Assembly: GCA_030040625.1 (NCBI GenBank)
Contig: JASHTI010000131.1
Span: 1-13,001 of the forward strand
Source of the DNA: Thermoplasmata archaeon
GTDB taxonomy: Archaea; Thermoplasmatota; Thermoplasmata; Lutacidiplasmatales; UBA184
Length of the DNA stretch: 13,001 bases
Direction: 5' to 3'
Shown: positions 5,771 to 13,001 of the stretch, one piece after another
Layout of the letters: every line of letters starts with the position of its first letter
Position numbering within the stretch: position 1 is the stretch's first letter
The notes under the pieces: generated by a model
The model's input: the letters and a program-made list of their open reading frames with translations, nothing else
The model's database searches: none
Told to the model about the DNA's origin: nothing
Translations under genes and position numbers: made by a program

Positions 5771-8748
5771 CCCGCGGGCGGAGGCGTACCGACCGGTCGG
5801 ACGCTCGCAGCGCAGGTCACGCCCTCGAACTCCCAGCTCCGTACGTCCGGTCCGGCGGGCAGCTCCCCCTCCGTCAGCTCCACCGCGTCGGCGACGACCG
5901 CGCGGGCGATCGCGTCGCGCCGGGCCGAGAGGGCGGCGAGCAGCGGGCCGCGCGCGCGGATGACCACCCGCACCGGCTCCGAGTAGCGGAGCCGAAGCTC
6001 CTTGCGGCGCTGCTGCAGACGGCGGATCAGCTCGCGCGCCCACCCTTCCTCCCGGAGATCATCCGTGGGCGCCCGCGGGAGCGCGAGGCGGGGCGGCCCT
6101 TCGACCGGCTCGACGACCCACGCCTCCGTCGTGAGCTCCCCGGTCGACGGCGCCGGGGCGCGGACGACCTTTCGGACGTTGAGCTCGGCGGCCAGGAGCC
6201 GGTCCGCCGCCTCCCCGAGGATCGGATCCGGGCGCCCTTCCTCGCCGTACAGCCGGAGCTCCGCGAGCGGGATCCGCGACTTCACGCCCGCCGTCTGACG
6301 GAGGGCGCGGCCGGCCTCGACGAGTGCGCGGAGGCGCGCCATCGCCTCCTCCAGCGGTGCGTCCGCCACCGCGAGCGGCGCCGGCCAGCCGCCGAGGTGG
6401 ACCGAGCCCTCGGCGTCGGCGTAGCCGCGCTCGCCTACCTCCTGGTGGATCCACTCGGCGACGTACGGCAGCAGAGGGGCGATCAGGCGCGCGAACTGCG
6501 CGAGCGTGTAGGAGACGGTCGCGTGCGCCTCGGTCCGGGCGGTCGGCCCCTCCTCGCCCCAGAACCGCGGCCGCGAACGGCGCAGGTACCACACCGAGAG
6601 GTCGTCGACGAACGAGCGCACCGCCGTGACGGCGGGCCGCGGGTCGAACGACTCGAGGGAGCCCTCGATCGCCCGGCGGGTCCCCTCGAGCCGGGAGAGG
6701 AGCCACCGGTCGAGGGGATCGGTGCATGACGGAGCGGAGGTCGCCGGCGGCAGGTGATCCTCGCGAGCGTTCGCGAGGTGGAACCGGACCGCGTTGCCGA
6801 GCGTGCCGATCGTGCGGTTCGCCGCCCGCGCGACCTCCGGCGCGGCGACCCGCATCCCCTCGGTGAAGTCGGTCGAGAGGAACCCCCACCGGACCGCGTC
6901 CGCCCCGACCTCCTCCAGGAAGCGGCCCGGCTCGAGCGCGTTGCCCTTGGACTTCGACATCTTCCGGCCGGAGTCGTCCAGGACGTGGCCGGTGGTCAGG
7001 CAGGCCCGGTACGCCGGGCGGTCGAACAGCGTCACGGCCAGGACGAGCAGGGTGTAGTACCAACCGCGGGTCTGGTCGAGCCCCTCGGCGATGTAGTCGA
7101 GCGGCCGCTCCGGGTCGAACGGCCCGGGCTCGAAAGGGTAGTGGTACTGCGCGAACGGCGCCGCGCCGCTGTCGTACCAGGCGTCGATGGTGTACGGCTC
7201 CCGGCGCGCGGGCCGGCCGCACCGGCGGCACGGGACAGCCATCGCATCGACCTGCGTCCGATGCGGGTCGAACTCCGGGCCGAGCTCCCGGCCGATCAGC
7301 TCGCCGAGCTCGGCGAAGCTCCCGACGCAGGTGGGGTGGCCCTCCGGACAGACCCAGATCGGCAGCGGCGTCCCCCAGAACCGGCCGCGGGAGAGCGCCC
7401 AATCCTTCGCCTCCGTGAGGAAGTTGCCGAACCGCCCGTCGCGGAGGTGGGACGGGACCCAGCGGACCGTACGGTTGTGCTCGACCAACCGGGCGGTGAC
7501 GCGCGAGGTCCGGACGAACCAGGAGTCGATCGCTCGGTACAGCAGCGCGGTGTCGCACCGCCAGCAGAACGGGTAGGTGTGGGCGATCGTCTCGTTGCGG
7601 TAGACGAGCCCCCGCGCGCGGAGGTCCTCGAGCAGGGGCGCATCCGCCGCCTTGAACGCGCGTCCGGCGACCAGCGGCACCTGATCGGTGAATCTCCCCC
7701 GGTCGTCCAGCGGGTCGAAGACCCCGACCCCTTCGCGCCGCCCGACCCGGTAGTCGTCCGGCCCGAAGCTCGGGGCGACGTGGACGATCCCGGTCCCCTC
7801 CTCGACCGTCACGAAGTCGTCGGCGACGACCCGGAACCGGTCGCCGGTCCCGCCGCCGAAGGGGAACGGGGGCCGATAGTGCCGCCCGACCAGCGCCTCT
7901 CCGCGGAGCCGTTCGACGACCGGCGCCTCCGGTGGGACGAACCGGCTCCGGGCCCCCTCGGCGACGACGACCTCCTCGCCGTCCGGGAGCCGGACCACGA
8001 GGTAATCGAGGTCCGCCCGCACGGCGGCGAGGAGGTTCGCCGGCAACGTCCAGGGGGTCGTCGTCCAGACGAGCAGAGCCCGGGCCGGTCCGGCCGGCCC
8101 CTCGAGCGGAAAGCGGACGGTGATCGACGGGTCCGTCGCCTCCCGGTAGCCTTGGGCGACCTCGTGCGAGCTGAGGGTCGTCTCGCAGCGCGGGCAGTAG
8201 GGGAGTACGTAGTGACCCTTCTCGAGGAGACCGCGGTCGAACAACTGCCGAAGCGACCACCAGACGCTCTCGATGTACGGGGCGTCCATCGTGCGGTACG
8301 GGTGCCGGTAGTCGAGCCAGTAGCCGAGCCGGGCGCTCATCGCCTCCCAGACGGCCGCAACGGAGAGCGTGTCCGCGCGGCATGCCGCGCAGAACCGCTC
8401 GACGCCGAACGCCTCGATGTCGTGCCGCGACCGAAGCCCGAACCGCTTCTCGATCTCGATCTCGACGCCGAGCCCGTGGCAGTCCCAGCCGGCCATCGGG
8501 CTCACGATGCGGTAGCCCCGCTGCCGGCGGTAGCGGAGCTGCAGGTCCTTGACGGCCCGCGGCGCGAGGTGCCCGAGGTGCGGAGGGCCGTTCGCGGTCG
8601 GCGGACCTTCGGTGAAGCGGAACACCGGTCCGTCCGGCGACCCCGCCACGGCCCGGGCCGGAACGCCGGCGCGGTCCCAGTACTCCCGGACCCGTCGCTC
8701 GACCTCGGCCGGGGAGAAGCCGTCGGTCGCCTCGCGTCCCTCGGCCAC
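5767..8748 (-). CDS. ileS: Isoleucyl-tRNA synthetase
   Basis: The product, about 993 residues, is a class I aminoacyl-tRNA synthetase that charges tRNA-Ile with isoleucine. The HIGH motif is HLGH (57-60) in PPTANGPPHLGHL, followed by GWDCHGLGVEIEIEKRFGL. The CP1 editing domain begins near WTTTPWTLPANLL. Cys pairs occur at YCPRCETT, FCWRCDTA and PCRRCGRP. GLDQTRGWYYTLLVLAVTLF precedes KMSKSKGN, whose KMSKS is at 596-600. These and the WVCPEGH motif match IleRS rather than ValRS or LeuRS. The C-terminal domain is of the archaeal/eukaryotic type and ends a little short of typical length. Three starts are possible: ATG 8775, ATG 8757 and GTG 8748. I favour GTG 8748 because the TTTAT element is 28 nt upstream, but ATG 8757 is nearly as plausible. 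Confidence 0.95.
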   Translation of the reverse strand: MAEGREATDGFSPAEVERRVREYWDRAGVPARAVAGSPDGPVFRFTEGPPTANGPPHLGHLAPRAVKDLQLRYRRQRGYRIVSPMAGWDCHGLGVEIEIEKRFGLRSRHDIEAFGVERFCAACRADTLSVAAVWEAMSARLGYWLDYRHPYRTMDAPYIESVWWSLRQLFDRGLLEKGHYVLPYCPRCETTLSSHEVAQGYREATDPSITVRFPLEGPAGPARALLVWTTTPWTLPANLLAAVRADLDYLVVRLPDGEEVVVAEGARSRFVPPEAPVVERLRGEALVGRHYRPPFPFGGGTGDRFRVVADDFVTVEEGTGIVHVAPSFGPDDYRVGRREGVGVFDPLDDRGRFTDQVPLVAGRAFKAADAPLLEDLRARGLVYRNETIAHTYPFCWRCDTALLYRAIDSWFVRTSRVTARLVEHNRTVRWVPSHLRDGRFGNFLTEAKDWALSRGRFWGTPLPIWVCPEGHPTCVGSFAELGELIGRELGPEFDPHRTQVDAMAVPCRRCGRPARREPYTIDAWYDSGAAPFAQYHYPFEPGPFDPERPLDYIAEGLDQTRGWYYTLLVLAVTLFDRPAYRACLTTGHVLDDSGRKMSKSKGNALEPGRFLEEVGADAVRWGFLSTDFTEGMRVAAPEVARAANRTIGTLGNAVRFHLANAREDHLPPATSAPSCTDPLDRWLLSRLEGTRRAIEGSLESFDPRPAVTAVRSFVDDLSVWYLRRSRPRFWGEEGPTARTEAHATVSYTLAQFARLIAPLLPYVAEWIHQEVGERGYADAEGSVHLGGWPAPLAVADAPLEEAMARLRALVEAGRALRQTAGVKSRIPLAELRLYGEEGRPDPILGEAADRLLAAELNVRKVVRAPAPSTGELTTEAWVVEPVEGPPRLALPRAPTDDLREEGWARELIRRLQQRRKELRLRYSEPVRVVIRARGPLLAALSARRDAIARAVVADAVELTEGELPAGPDVRSWEFEGVTCAASVRPVGTPPPAG

Positions 8749-8773
8749 GTCCGCCATCGACCGGACGGCCCCC

Positions 8774-8778
8774 ATAAA
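8774..8778 (-). promoter_or_regulatory. TATA-like box of ileS
   Basis: On the minus strand this reads CCCTTTATGGG, an AT-rich core flanked by GC bases. It is centred 28 nt upstream of GTG 8748, 19 nt upstream of ATG 8757, and overlaps ATG 8775. If it is the true TATA box the last two starts would not be on the mRNA or would be mispositioned. It lies in the 68-nt gap after the bactofilin-like gene, so ileS can be transcribed on its own. Confidence 0.4.
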
Positions 8779-8816
8779 GGGCGCGTTCGGCGAGCGGGCC
8801 GCGCGGAAGCCCGGAA

Positions 8817-9599
8817 TCAGCGTCGCAGGCCGGACGGCGGCGGGCTCCAGGACTCGGGGCCGACGCGGCTGGTGCGATGGGTCGCGACGAGCCGGCCCTC
8901 GTAGGCGATCAGGTGAGCCGCCGGCCCCAGCCGGATCTCGGGCGCCCGGACGAACTCGACGCGAGCCCCCTCGAGGTAGGCGGTGTCGGCCTCGATGCGG
9001 TCGACCCGGACCGTCGCCTCCTGGCCGAGCGCCCAGCGCACCGGGTTCGGCACCGGCCCGCGCACGCGGATCGAGCGGGCCCGGACGGCCCCGACGGTCG
9101 CGTCGGCGCGGAAGCCGAGGTCCACGGAGCCGGCATCGACCGGTCCGGCGATCGTCCCGGCCCCGCGAAGGAGGACCGTCGAGGCGCGGATCGCGCCGGT
9201 CTCCACATCACCGCCGAGGCGGACGCTCCCCTCCGCTCGGAGCGCCGCGGCGAGACGCAGCCGGCCGGCGAGATCGAGCTCCCGCCCCGTGAGCTCGGCC
9301 GCGGCGTTGAGCGTCCCGCGGAGCCGGAATGAACCCGAGACGGCGATCGGGCCCCGGACCTCGAGCGATCCGTCGGCGGCGACCGAGCCCGCGGCGAGGC
9401 GTCCGCCCACGACGACGCTGCCGCGGAGGTCGGCGCGGCCCACGAAGACGTCCCGGTCGACCCGGGAGATCCCGCGGACCCGCCACCGGAGCGCCCGGAG
9501 CTCCGGATGCCGGGCGGTCCCCCGATCGCTCTGCCGGGGGATCGCGTCCGGCGACGCCGGGGCGGTCGGGACGGCCGCCGACGACGCTGCGACCGCCAT
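8817..9599 (-). CDS. Bactofilin-like polymer-forming beta-helix protein
   Basis: The 260-residue protein has an Ala/Pro/Ser-rich N-terminal stretch (1-35), then a long region of short repeats (about 50-182). There hydrophobic residues alternate with Gly and small residues, for example GSVVVGGRLAAG (60-71), GSLEVRGPIAVSGSFRLRG (77-95) and GDVETGAIRASTVLLRG (130-146). This pattern is expected for the right-handed beta-helix of bactofilins (polymer-forming cytoskeletal proteins), which build filaments. Residues 203-234, with AYLEGARVEF and IRLGPAAHLIAYEG, resemble the terminal segment I recall from longer members of this family. No signal peptide or membrane helix is visible, so it is probably cytoplasmic. 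It starts 5 nt after the CoA-binding gene, so the two are likely cotranscribed, with AGGT as a weak ribosome site. No function is proven for archaeal members beyond cell-shape roles suggested in haloarchaea. Confidence 0.72.
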   Translation of the reverse strand: MAVAASSAAVPTAPASPDAIPRQSDRGTARHPELRALRWRVRGISRVDRDVFVGRADLRGSVVVGGRLAAGSVAADGSLEVRGPIAVSGSFRLRGTLNAAAELTGRELDLAGRLRLAAALRAEGSVRLGGDVETGAIRASTVLLRGAGTIAGPVDAGSVDLGFRADATVGAVRARSIRVRGPVPNPVRWALGQEATVRVDRIEADTAYLEGARVEFVRAPEIRLGPAAHLIAYEGRLVATHRTSRVGPESWSPPPSGLRR

Positions 9600-9604
9600 C
9601 GGAC

Positions 9605-10030
9605 CTACGCGGCGTGCGGGAGGTGAAGCCGGCGGTGGACGGTCATCGCGCAGGTGTCCTCGACGACCGCGAGCCCTTGGGCCCGCGCCTTCGCGGCCGC
9701 CGCGGGGTGGGCGATGCCGAGCTGCATCCAAACGACCGGCACCCGCCGCGCGATCGCCTCGTCGACGATCCCGGGGATCGCGTCGCTCTTCCGGAAGACG
9801 AGAGCCATGTCGATCCGTAGCTCCGGCGGGATCTCCGCCAACGAGGGGAAGGCGCGCTCGCCGAGGACCTCCGGCAGGCTCGGGTTCACCGGAACGATCC
9901 GGTAGCCCTGCGACTTGAGGTACCGAGCGACCTCGTTGGAGTCGCGCTCCGGGCGATCGGAGAGCCCCACCACCGCGATCGTCCGGGCGCCGGTGAGGAG
10001 ACGCCGGAGCTCGTCGTCGGGGGTCGGCAT
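9605..10030 (-). CDS. CoA-binding domain protein (CoA_binding_2, YccU-like)
   Basis: The 141-residue protein is a single Rossmann-like CoA-binding domain. Visible features are TIAVVGLSDRPERDSNEVARYL (within 17-38), the strand and turn YRIVPVNP (43-50), FPSLAEIP (61-68), MALVFRKSD (75-83), VVWMQLGI (99-106) and VVEDTCAMTVHRRL (122-135), which corresponds to the conserved Cys and His-Arg-Arg end of YccU-type proteins. It resembles the N-terminal domain of succinyl-CoA synthetase alpha and NDP-forming acyl-CoA synthetases, but lacks a catalytic partner domain. Such proteins bind CoA; their role is otherwise unknown. It lies 47 nt downstream of the CPBP gene and 5 nt upstream of the bactofilin-like gene, so all three could form one transcript. 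ATG 10030 is the only clear start. Confidence 0.9.
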   Translation of the reverse strand: MPTPDDELRRLLTGARTIAVVGLSDRPERDSNEVARYLKSQGYRIVPVNPSLPEVLGERAFPSLAEIPPELRIDMALVFRKSDAIPGIVDEAIARRVPVVWMQLGIAHPAAAAKARAQGLAVVEDTCAMTVHRRLHLPHAA

Positions 10031-10077
10031 CGCGGCCGGCCACGCCCGGCGGTAGATGACCCTGACGGCCGCGCCCC

Positions 10078-10899
10078 TTAGCGGGGGGGGCCTCGGGCCG
10101 GGACCGACGCCCCCGCCCCGCCGAGCCGGAGGTAGTAGAGGAGCCCCACGAGGGCGCCGACGAGGATCAGGGCCCAGTGCAGGTCGGTCCCGATCGCTAG
10201 CGAGATCAGGGTCAGGTAGGCGGTGGCATCGTACGCGCCGTGGAGGGCGGCCGGTACGACGAGGTTGCCCCCGCTCTTCTCGTACGTCGCGGCGAAGCCG
10301 AAGCCGAGGAGGAACAGCGTCGGGAAGATCAGCGGAGCGGCGATGCCGTAGGTCGTCCCGTAGTACAGGTGGACGCTCGCGAACAGGACGCTCGTCAGCA
10401 GCGCGGGCGTGACCCAGGAGGCGGTACGCCCGCTCCAGAAGCCGTAGACCCAGCCACGGAAGATCGTCTCCTCGCAGGCGCCGACGACGAACGAGAAGCC
10501 GACGTAGAACCACGGGTTCCCGACGGCCGCTTCCAGCGCCGGGTTCGGCCGCTCGAGAAGCTTCAACGCGCCGGGATCCAGGCTCAAGTAGGCGACGCCC
10601 AGGGCGATCGTCACCCCGAGGGCGAGCAGCGCGGTCGCCCCGAACCACCCCAGCCCCTGCACCGTCGCCGTCCCGAGGTTCCGATGCCAGTGGCGGAGCG
10701 GCCCCGGCCCGAGGAGCGCCGCGAACGTCGCGATCGGCAGTCCGTAGACGATCAGGACGTCGCCGGCCAGGCTGTGGTAGATCGGTCGGCTCGCGACGAC
10801 GTAGACCGGGACGACGTACTGGCTGGCGATCGCCGCCACGAGGACGACGACCCCGACCGCGTAGCGCCACTTCTCATCGGTCGAGACCGCCGTGGCCAT
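10078..10899 (-). CDS. CPBP family intramembrane metalloprotease (CAAX/Abi-type)
   Basis: The 273-residue integral membrane protein has hydrophobic segments near residues 13-35, 47-63, 83-105, 131-142, 165-180, 186-205, 226-238 and 242-257. The CPBP motifs are complete: EETIFRG (143-149, two glutamates and Arg148), FASVH (173-177) and HGAYD (220-224), which carry the expected glutamate and histidine metal ligands. Members include Rce1-type CAAX prenyl proteases and bacteriocin immunity proteins; the substrate cannot be told from sequence. ATG 10899 is supported by an AT-rich element about 26 nt upstream (minus-strand GATAAGAG). The gene is divergent from the fused ETF gene, with start codons 56 nt apart, and may be cotranscribed with the CoA-binding gene downstream. 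The C-terminus is a short Pro/Gly tail. Confidence 0.9.
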   Translation of the reverse strand: MATAVSTDEKWRYAVGVVVLVAAIASQYVVPVYVVASRPIYHSLAGDVLIVYGLPIATFAALLGPGPLRHWHRNLGTATVQGLGWFGATALLALGVTIALGVAYLSLDPGALKLLERPNPALEAAVGNPWFYVGFSFVVGACEETIFRGWVYGFWSGRTASWVTPALLTSVLFASVHLYYGTTYGIAAPLIFPTLFLLGFGFAATYEKSGGNLVVPAALHGAYDATAYLTLISLAIGTDLHWALILVGALVGLLYYLRLGGAGASVPARGPPR

Positions 10900-10920
10900 C
10901 GACCGTGCAGCCGGACGGCT

Positions 10921-10928
10921 CTCTTATC
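10921..10928. promoter_or_regulatory. shared divergent TATA-like element, CPBP / ETF
   Basis: CTCTTATC on the plus strand (GATAAGAG on the minus) is the only AT-rich run between the two genes. Its core TTAT, at 10924-10927, is centred about 29 nt upstream of GTG 10955 and about 26 nt upstream of the minus-strand ATG 10899. The starts are 56 nt apart, the same as for the eL40/AMMECR1 pair. Confidence 0.5.
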
Positions 10929-10954
10929 GGCCGCCGTCACGCTGCCCGCGGGCC

Positions 10955-12784
10955 GTGGAGCTGGCGGTCCTGGCGAAGGCGGTGCCGCTCTCGGAGCAGC
11001 TCCGCTACGATACCGCGCGACGGTCGATGCGCCGCGACGGTGTCGCCCTCGTCCTGAACCCGTTCGATCAGCGTGCCCTGCGCGTGGCGCTCGAGCTCCG
11101 GCGCCCCGGCGAGCGAGTCACCGTGATCGCCCTCGGCCCGGCGGCCGCGAGGCCGCTGCTCCGGGAGGCGCGGGCGCTCGGGGCCGACCGGGCCCTCCAC
11201 CTCTGCGACGACGCCTTCGCGGGCTCGGACGTCCTCGCGACGGCATTCACGCTGTCGGCCGCGGTGCGGTCGCTTGGTGACGCGCTGGTCCTCGCCGGAG
11301 CGCGGTCGACCGACAGCGATACCGGCCTGGTCGCCCCGGCCGTCGCCGGATTCCTGGGTGTTCCGGTCGTGACCGGGGCCCGAACGATCCGGCGCGGGGC
11401 GGACGGCACCACGCTATCGCTCGACCGCGACACGGCCCGGGGCCACGCCTCGGCGGTCGTTCGCGCGCCGGCGGTCGTCTCCGTCGGTGAGAAGATCGCC
11501 AAGCCGCTGCACGTGGAGGAGGCCGCGTTCGCCCGCATCGGCGACGCGGGGGTGGAGACCCTCGCACCGGGGTCGATCGGGCTCTCGGCCGGAGAGGTGG
11601 GCAGCTTCGCCTCGCCGACGACCGTCACCTCCATCGCCGAGGTCGCCCCCCGACGACGTGGCCAGAGGTTCGACGTGGGCACGGTGCCCGCGCGAGCCGC
11701 CGCAGCGCTTGCCGTGCTGGGAGAGATGCTCGCGGTGGCGCCACCGCCCCCATCCCCGCTTCCGTGGCCCGCGGCCTACGATCCGAGCTTGGAGATCGCG
11801 CTCCTCGCCTCCGACGAGGGCGGTCGCGTCGCACCCGCGGCGGCCGGGCTCACCACCCACCTCCGTCGCTCGCTCCCCGGCTACTCCGTGACCGCGGTCG
11901 TCGTCGGTCCGGAGCCTTCCGCCGCCGAGAGCCGGAGCCTCGCTTCGGCCGGTGCCCGCAGTGGCCACCTCATCCCCGTCGCGGCCGGAGAGTTCGACGC
12001 CGGGGACGCCGCCCACGCAGTCGCCGCGTTCGTCGGCCGGCACCCGCAGCTCGCGGCGGTGGTCACGCCCGCATCCCCGTTCGGGCGGGAGGTCGCCGGC
12101 CAGCTCGCCGCTGCGCGCCGTCTGGGGACCGTCGCCGACGCGATCGGCGTGGCGTCTCTGGCGGAGGGCGGGCTCGAGTGGACGAAACCGTCGTTCGGCG
12201 GGCGCACGATCGCCGGCATCCGGTGCCGCTCGACGCCCACGATCGCGACGATGGCGGACGGCCTCGCCGCACCGGCAACCGAGCCCCGCGACGACGGGCT
12301 CCGATGGGACCGCGCCCCGGCCCCTTCGACCGTGCGCGCGGTCGCCGGCGGAGAGGAGGTCCTCGAGGAGGCTCCCGGCCCGGCGCTCGAGAGCGCGGAG
12401 GTCGTCGTCGCCGTCGGGATGGGGATCGGCGGGCCGGAGGGGATCGACCGCCTGCGGCCGGTCCTCGAGAGCTGGGGCGCGGCCGTCGTCGGGACGCGCC
12501 GGGTCGTCGACGCCGGCTGGCTGCCCGGCCACCGGCAGCTCGGCCTGACGGGGCGGTGGCTCGCGCCGCGTCTCGCGGTCCTCCTGGGGGTCCGGGGATC
12601 CATCAACCACATGATCGGTTGGCAGCGCGCGGGAACGGTGCTGGCCGTCAATCGAGACCCGGAGGCGGAAGTGTTCCGGGCGGTGGACGTCGGGATTGTC
12701 GCAGCGATCGACGAGGCGCTGACGGAGCTAACGGCGCCGCTGGCGAGGCTCCTTCGTCGGAGCGGTCCGGCCGACCTGGGCTAG
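10955..12784 (+). CDS. Electron transfer flavoprotein, fused beta and alpha subunits (EtfBA)
   Basis: The 609-residue protein joins EtfB and EtfA, which are separate subunits in most organisms. The EtfB part (about 1-255) shows LNPFDQRALRVALEL (34-48), FAGSDVLATA (88-97) and STDSDTGLVAPAVAGFLGVPVVTGA (within 116-140), the nucleotide-binding signature. A Pro-rich linker (PPPPSPLPWP, about 263-272) leads to the EtfA part, which ends with the FAD-binding domain: VGMGIGG (about 486-492), VVDAGWLPGHRQLGLTGR, the SINHMIG segment with its His, and NRDPEAEVF. ETF accepts electrons from acyl-CoA and other flavin dehydrogenases and passes them to quinone via ETF:quinone oxidoreductase. Fused ETFs are known in Thermoplasmatales and Sulfolobales. 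No oxidoreductase partner is in the window. GTG 10955 is chosen because the AT-rich element lies about 29 nt upstream. The last 57 nt overlap Pcc1. Confidence 0.93.
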   Translation: MELAVLAKAVPLSEQLRYDTARRSMRRDGVALVLNPFDQRALRVALELRRPGERVTVIALGPAAARPLLREARALGADRALHLCDDAFAGSDVLATAFTLSAAVRSLGDALVLAGARSTDSDTGLVAPAVAGFLGVPVVTGARTIRRGADGTTLSLDRDTARGHASAVVRAPAVVSVGEKIAKPLHVEEAAFARIGDAGVETLAPGSIGLSAGEVGSFASPTTVTSIAEVAPRRRGQRFDVGTVPARAAAALAVLGEMLAVAPPPPSPLPWPAAYDPSLEIALLASDEGGRVAPAAAGLTTHLRRSLPGYSVTAVVVGPEPSAAESRSLASAGARSGHLIPVAAGEFDAGDAAHAVAAFVGRHPQLAAVVTPASPFGREVAGQLAAARRLGTVADAIGVASLAEGGLEWTKPSFGGRTIAGIRCRSTPTIATMADGLAAPATEPRDDGLRWDRAPAPSTVRAVAGGEEVLEEAPGPALESAEVVVAVGMGIGGPEGIDRLRPVLESWGAAVVGTRRVVDAGWLPGHRQLGLTGRWLAPRLAVLLGVRGSINHMIGWQRAGTVLAVNRDPEAEVFRAVDVGIVAAIDEALTELTAPLARLLRRSGPADLG

Positions 12785-13001
12785 CTGCTCGGCCGCCTTC
12801 AGGCAGGCCATGAGATCGTCGAGCGTGGCCCGAGCGCTCGCGGCCGAGTCGGAGTCGACCCGGATCTGCAAACGTCCGCCGCGGACCACGAGCCGTACGA
12901 ACTCCGGGGTGTCGGCCCCGACCGCGTCACGCAGCGCCCGAGCGGCCGCCGGCCCCGCGCAGCGGGCCTCGACCTCGACGCTCAGCCGGAGCCGCGCTCC
13001 T
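12728..13001 (-). CDS. pcc1: KEOPS complex subunit Pcc1 (5' end outside window)
   Basis: The frame is open from the right edge to a TAG at 12730-12728, giving 90 visible residues. The sequence has the Pcc1 pattern: a strand with RLRLSVEVEA, helix PAAARALRDAVGAD, strand PEFVRLVVRGGRLQIRVDSD, and a final helix ARATLDDLMACLKAAEQL. Pcc1 is the small dimerising subunit of KEOPS, which with Kae1 and Bud32 makes the universal t6A37 modification on ANN-decoding tRNAs. Family members usually end near the last helix; here a basic tail of about 17 residues ends in RRR. That tail and the stop are encoded antisense to the last 57 nt of the ETF gene. Probably only a few N-terminal residues are missing. The other KEOPS genes are not in the window. 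Confidence 0.85.
   Translation of the reverse strand, partial: GARLRLSVEVEARCAGPAAARALRDAVGADTPEFVRLVVRGGRLQIRVDSDSAASARATLDDLMACLKAAEQLAQVGRTAPTKEPRQRRR

Noticed and set aside
6754..8904. A 716-codon open frame on the plus strand opposite ileS
   Set aside because: It is antisense to the clear isoleucyl-tRNA synthetase, and its Arg/Val/Glu/Pro-rich translation is a typical GC-rich shadow without domains.
10052..10059. CATCTA-like patch about 26 nt upstream of the CoA-binding gene as a TATA box
   Set aside because: It is weak and interrupted by C and G bases. The gene may instead be read from the CPBP promoter 47 nt upstream of its start.
10078..10899. The CPBP/Abi protein as part of a defence or bacteriocin immunity system
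   Set aside because: The family is broad and mostly housekeeping, and no toxin, bacteriocin or defence gene is adjacent.
1..13001. CRISPR arrays, insertion sequences, tRNA or rRNA genes
   Set aside because: I saw no regularly spaced repeats, transposase motifs, terminal inverted repeats or T-arm consensus on either strand by reading. A tRNAscan or Rfam search was not possible.

Overview
The window is a gene-dense, very GC-rich stretch (about 70% by eye, not counted) of an archaeal chromosome. Archaeal markers seen directly are ribosomal protein eL40, archease, a KEOPS Pcc1 subunit, an archaeal/eukaryotic-type isoleucyl-tRNA synthetase, an AMMECR1 protein and a single-chain ETF beta-alpha fusion. 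Promoters also look archaeal: most transcription-unit starts have a short AT-rich TATA-like element centred about 26-31 nt upstream of the start codon and no clear Shine-Dalgarno, so mRNAs are probably leaderless. The fused ETF and GC content would fit a high-GC soil or sediment Thermoplasmatota relative. That placement is an inference; no 16S gene is present.

Layout. 1-259 (+): the C-terminal end of a membrane protein cut by the window edge. 260-540: a 281-bp gap, by far the longest here, with several inverted repeats. 541-3634 (+): MoxR-type AAA+ ATPase, a SerA-like 2-hydroxyacid dehydrogenase and a class V aminotransferase, with overlapping start and stop codons. 3639-4082 (-): archease. 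4143-4934 (+): a family 2 glycosyltransferase. 4948-5100 (-): eL40 (50 aa). 5156-5770 (+): AMMECR1 protein. 5767-8748 (-): ileS. 8817-9599 (-): a bactofilin-like beta-helix protein, 5 nt downstream of a CoA_binding_2 protein (9605-10030, -). 10078-10899 (-): a CPBP/CAAX membrane protease. 10955-12784 (+): etfBA fusion. 12728-13001 (-): Pcc1, 5' end off the window, overlapping the etf 3' end antisense by 57 nt.

How the genes fit together. The SerA-like enzyme and aminotransferase could form the first two steps of phosphorylated serine synthesis (or a glyoxylate/glycine step). eL40, IleRS, archease and Pcc1 are translation or tRNA maturation genes. The fused ETF would carry electrons from acyl-CoA or other flavin dehydrogenases to the respiratory chain.

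The most notable structure is promoter architecture. Three divergent gene pairs (archease/glycosyltransferase, eL40/AMMECR1, CPBP/ETF) have start codons 56-61 nt apart with one TATA-like element in the middle, placed correctly for both directions. No mobile element, CRISPR array, tRNA or rRNA was recognised. I saw no clear sign of a novel defence or metabolic system; the items worth following up are the shared promoters, the 281-bp structured gap and the bactofilin-like/CoA-binding pair.
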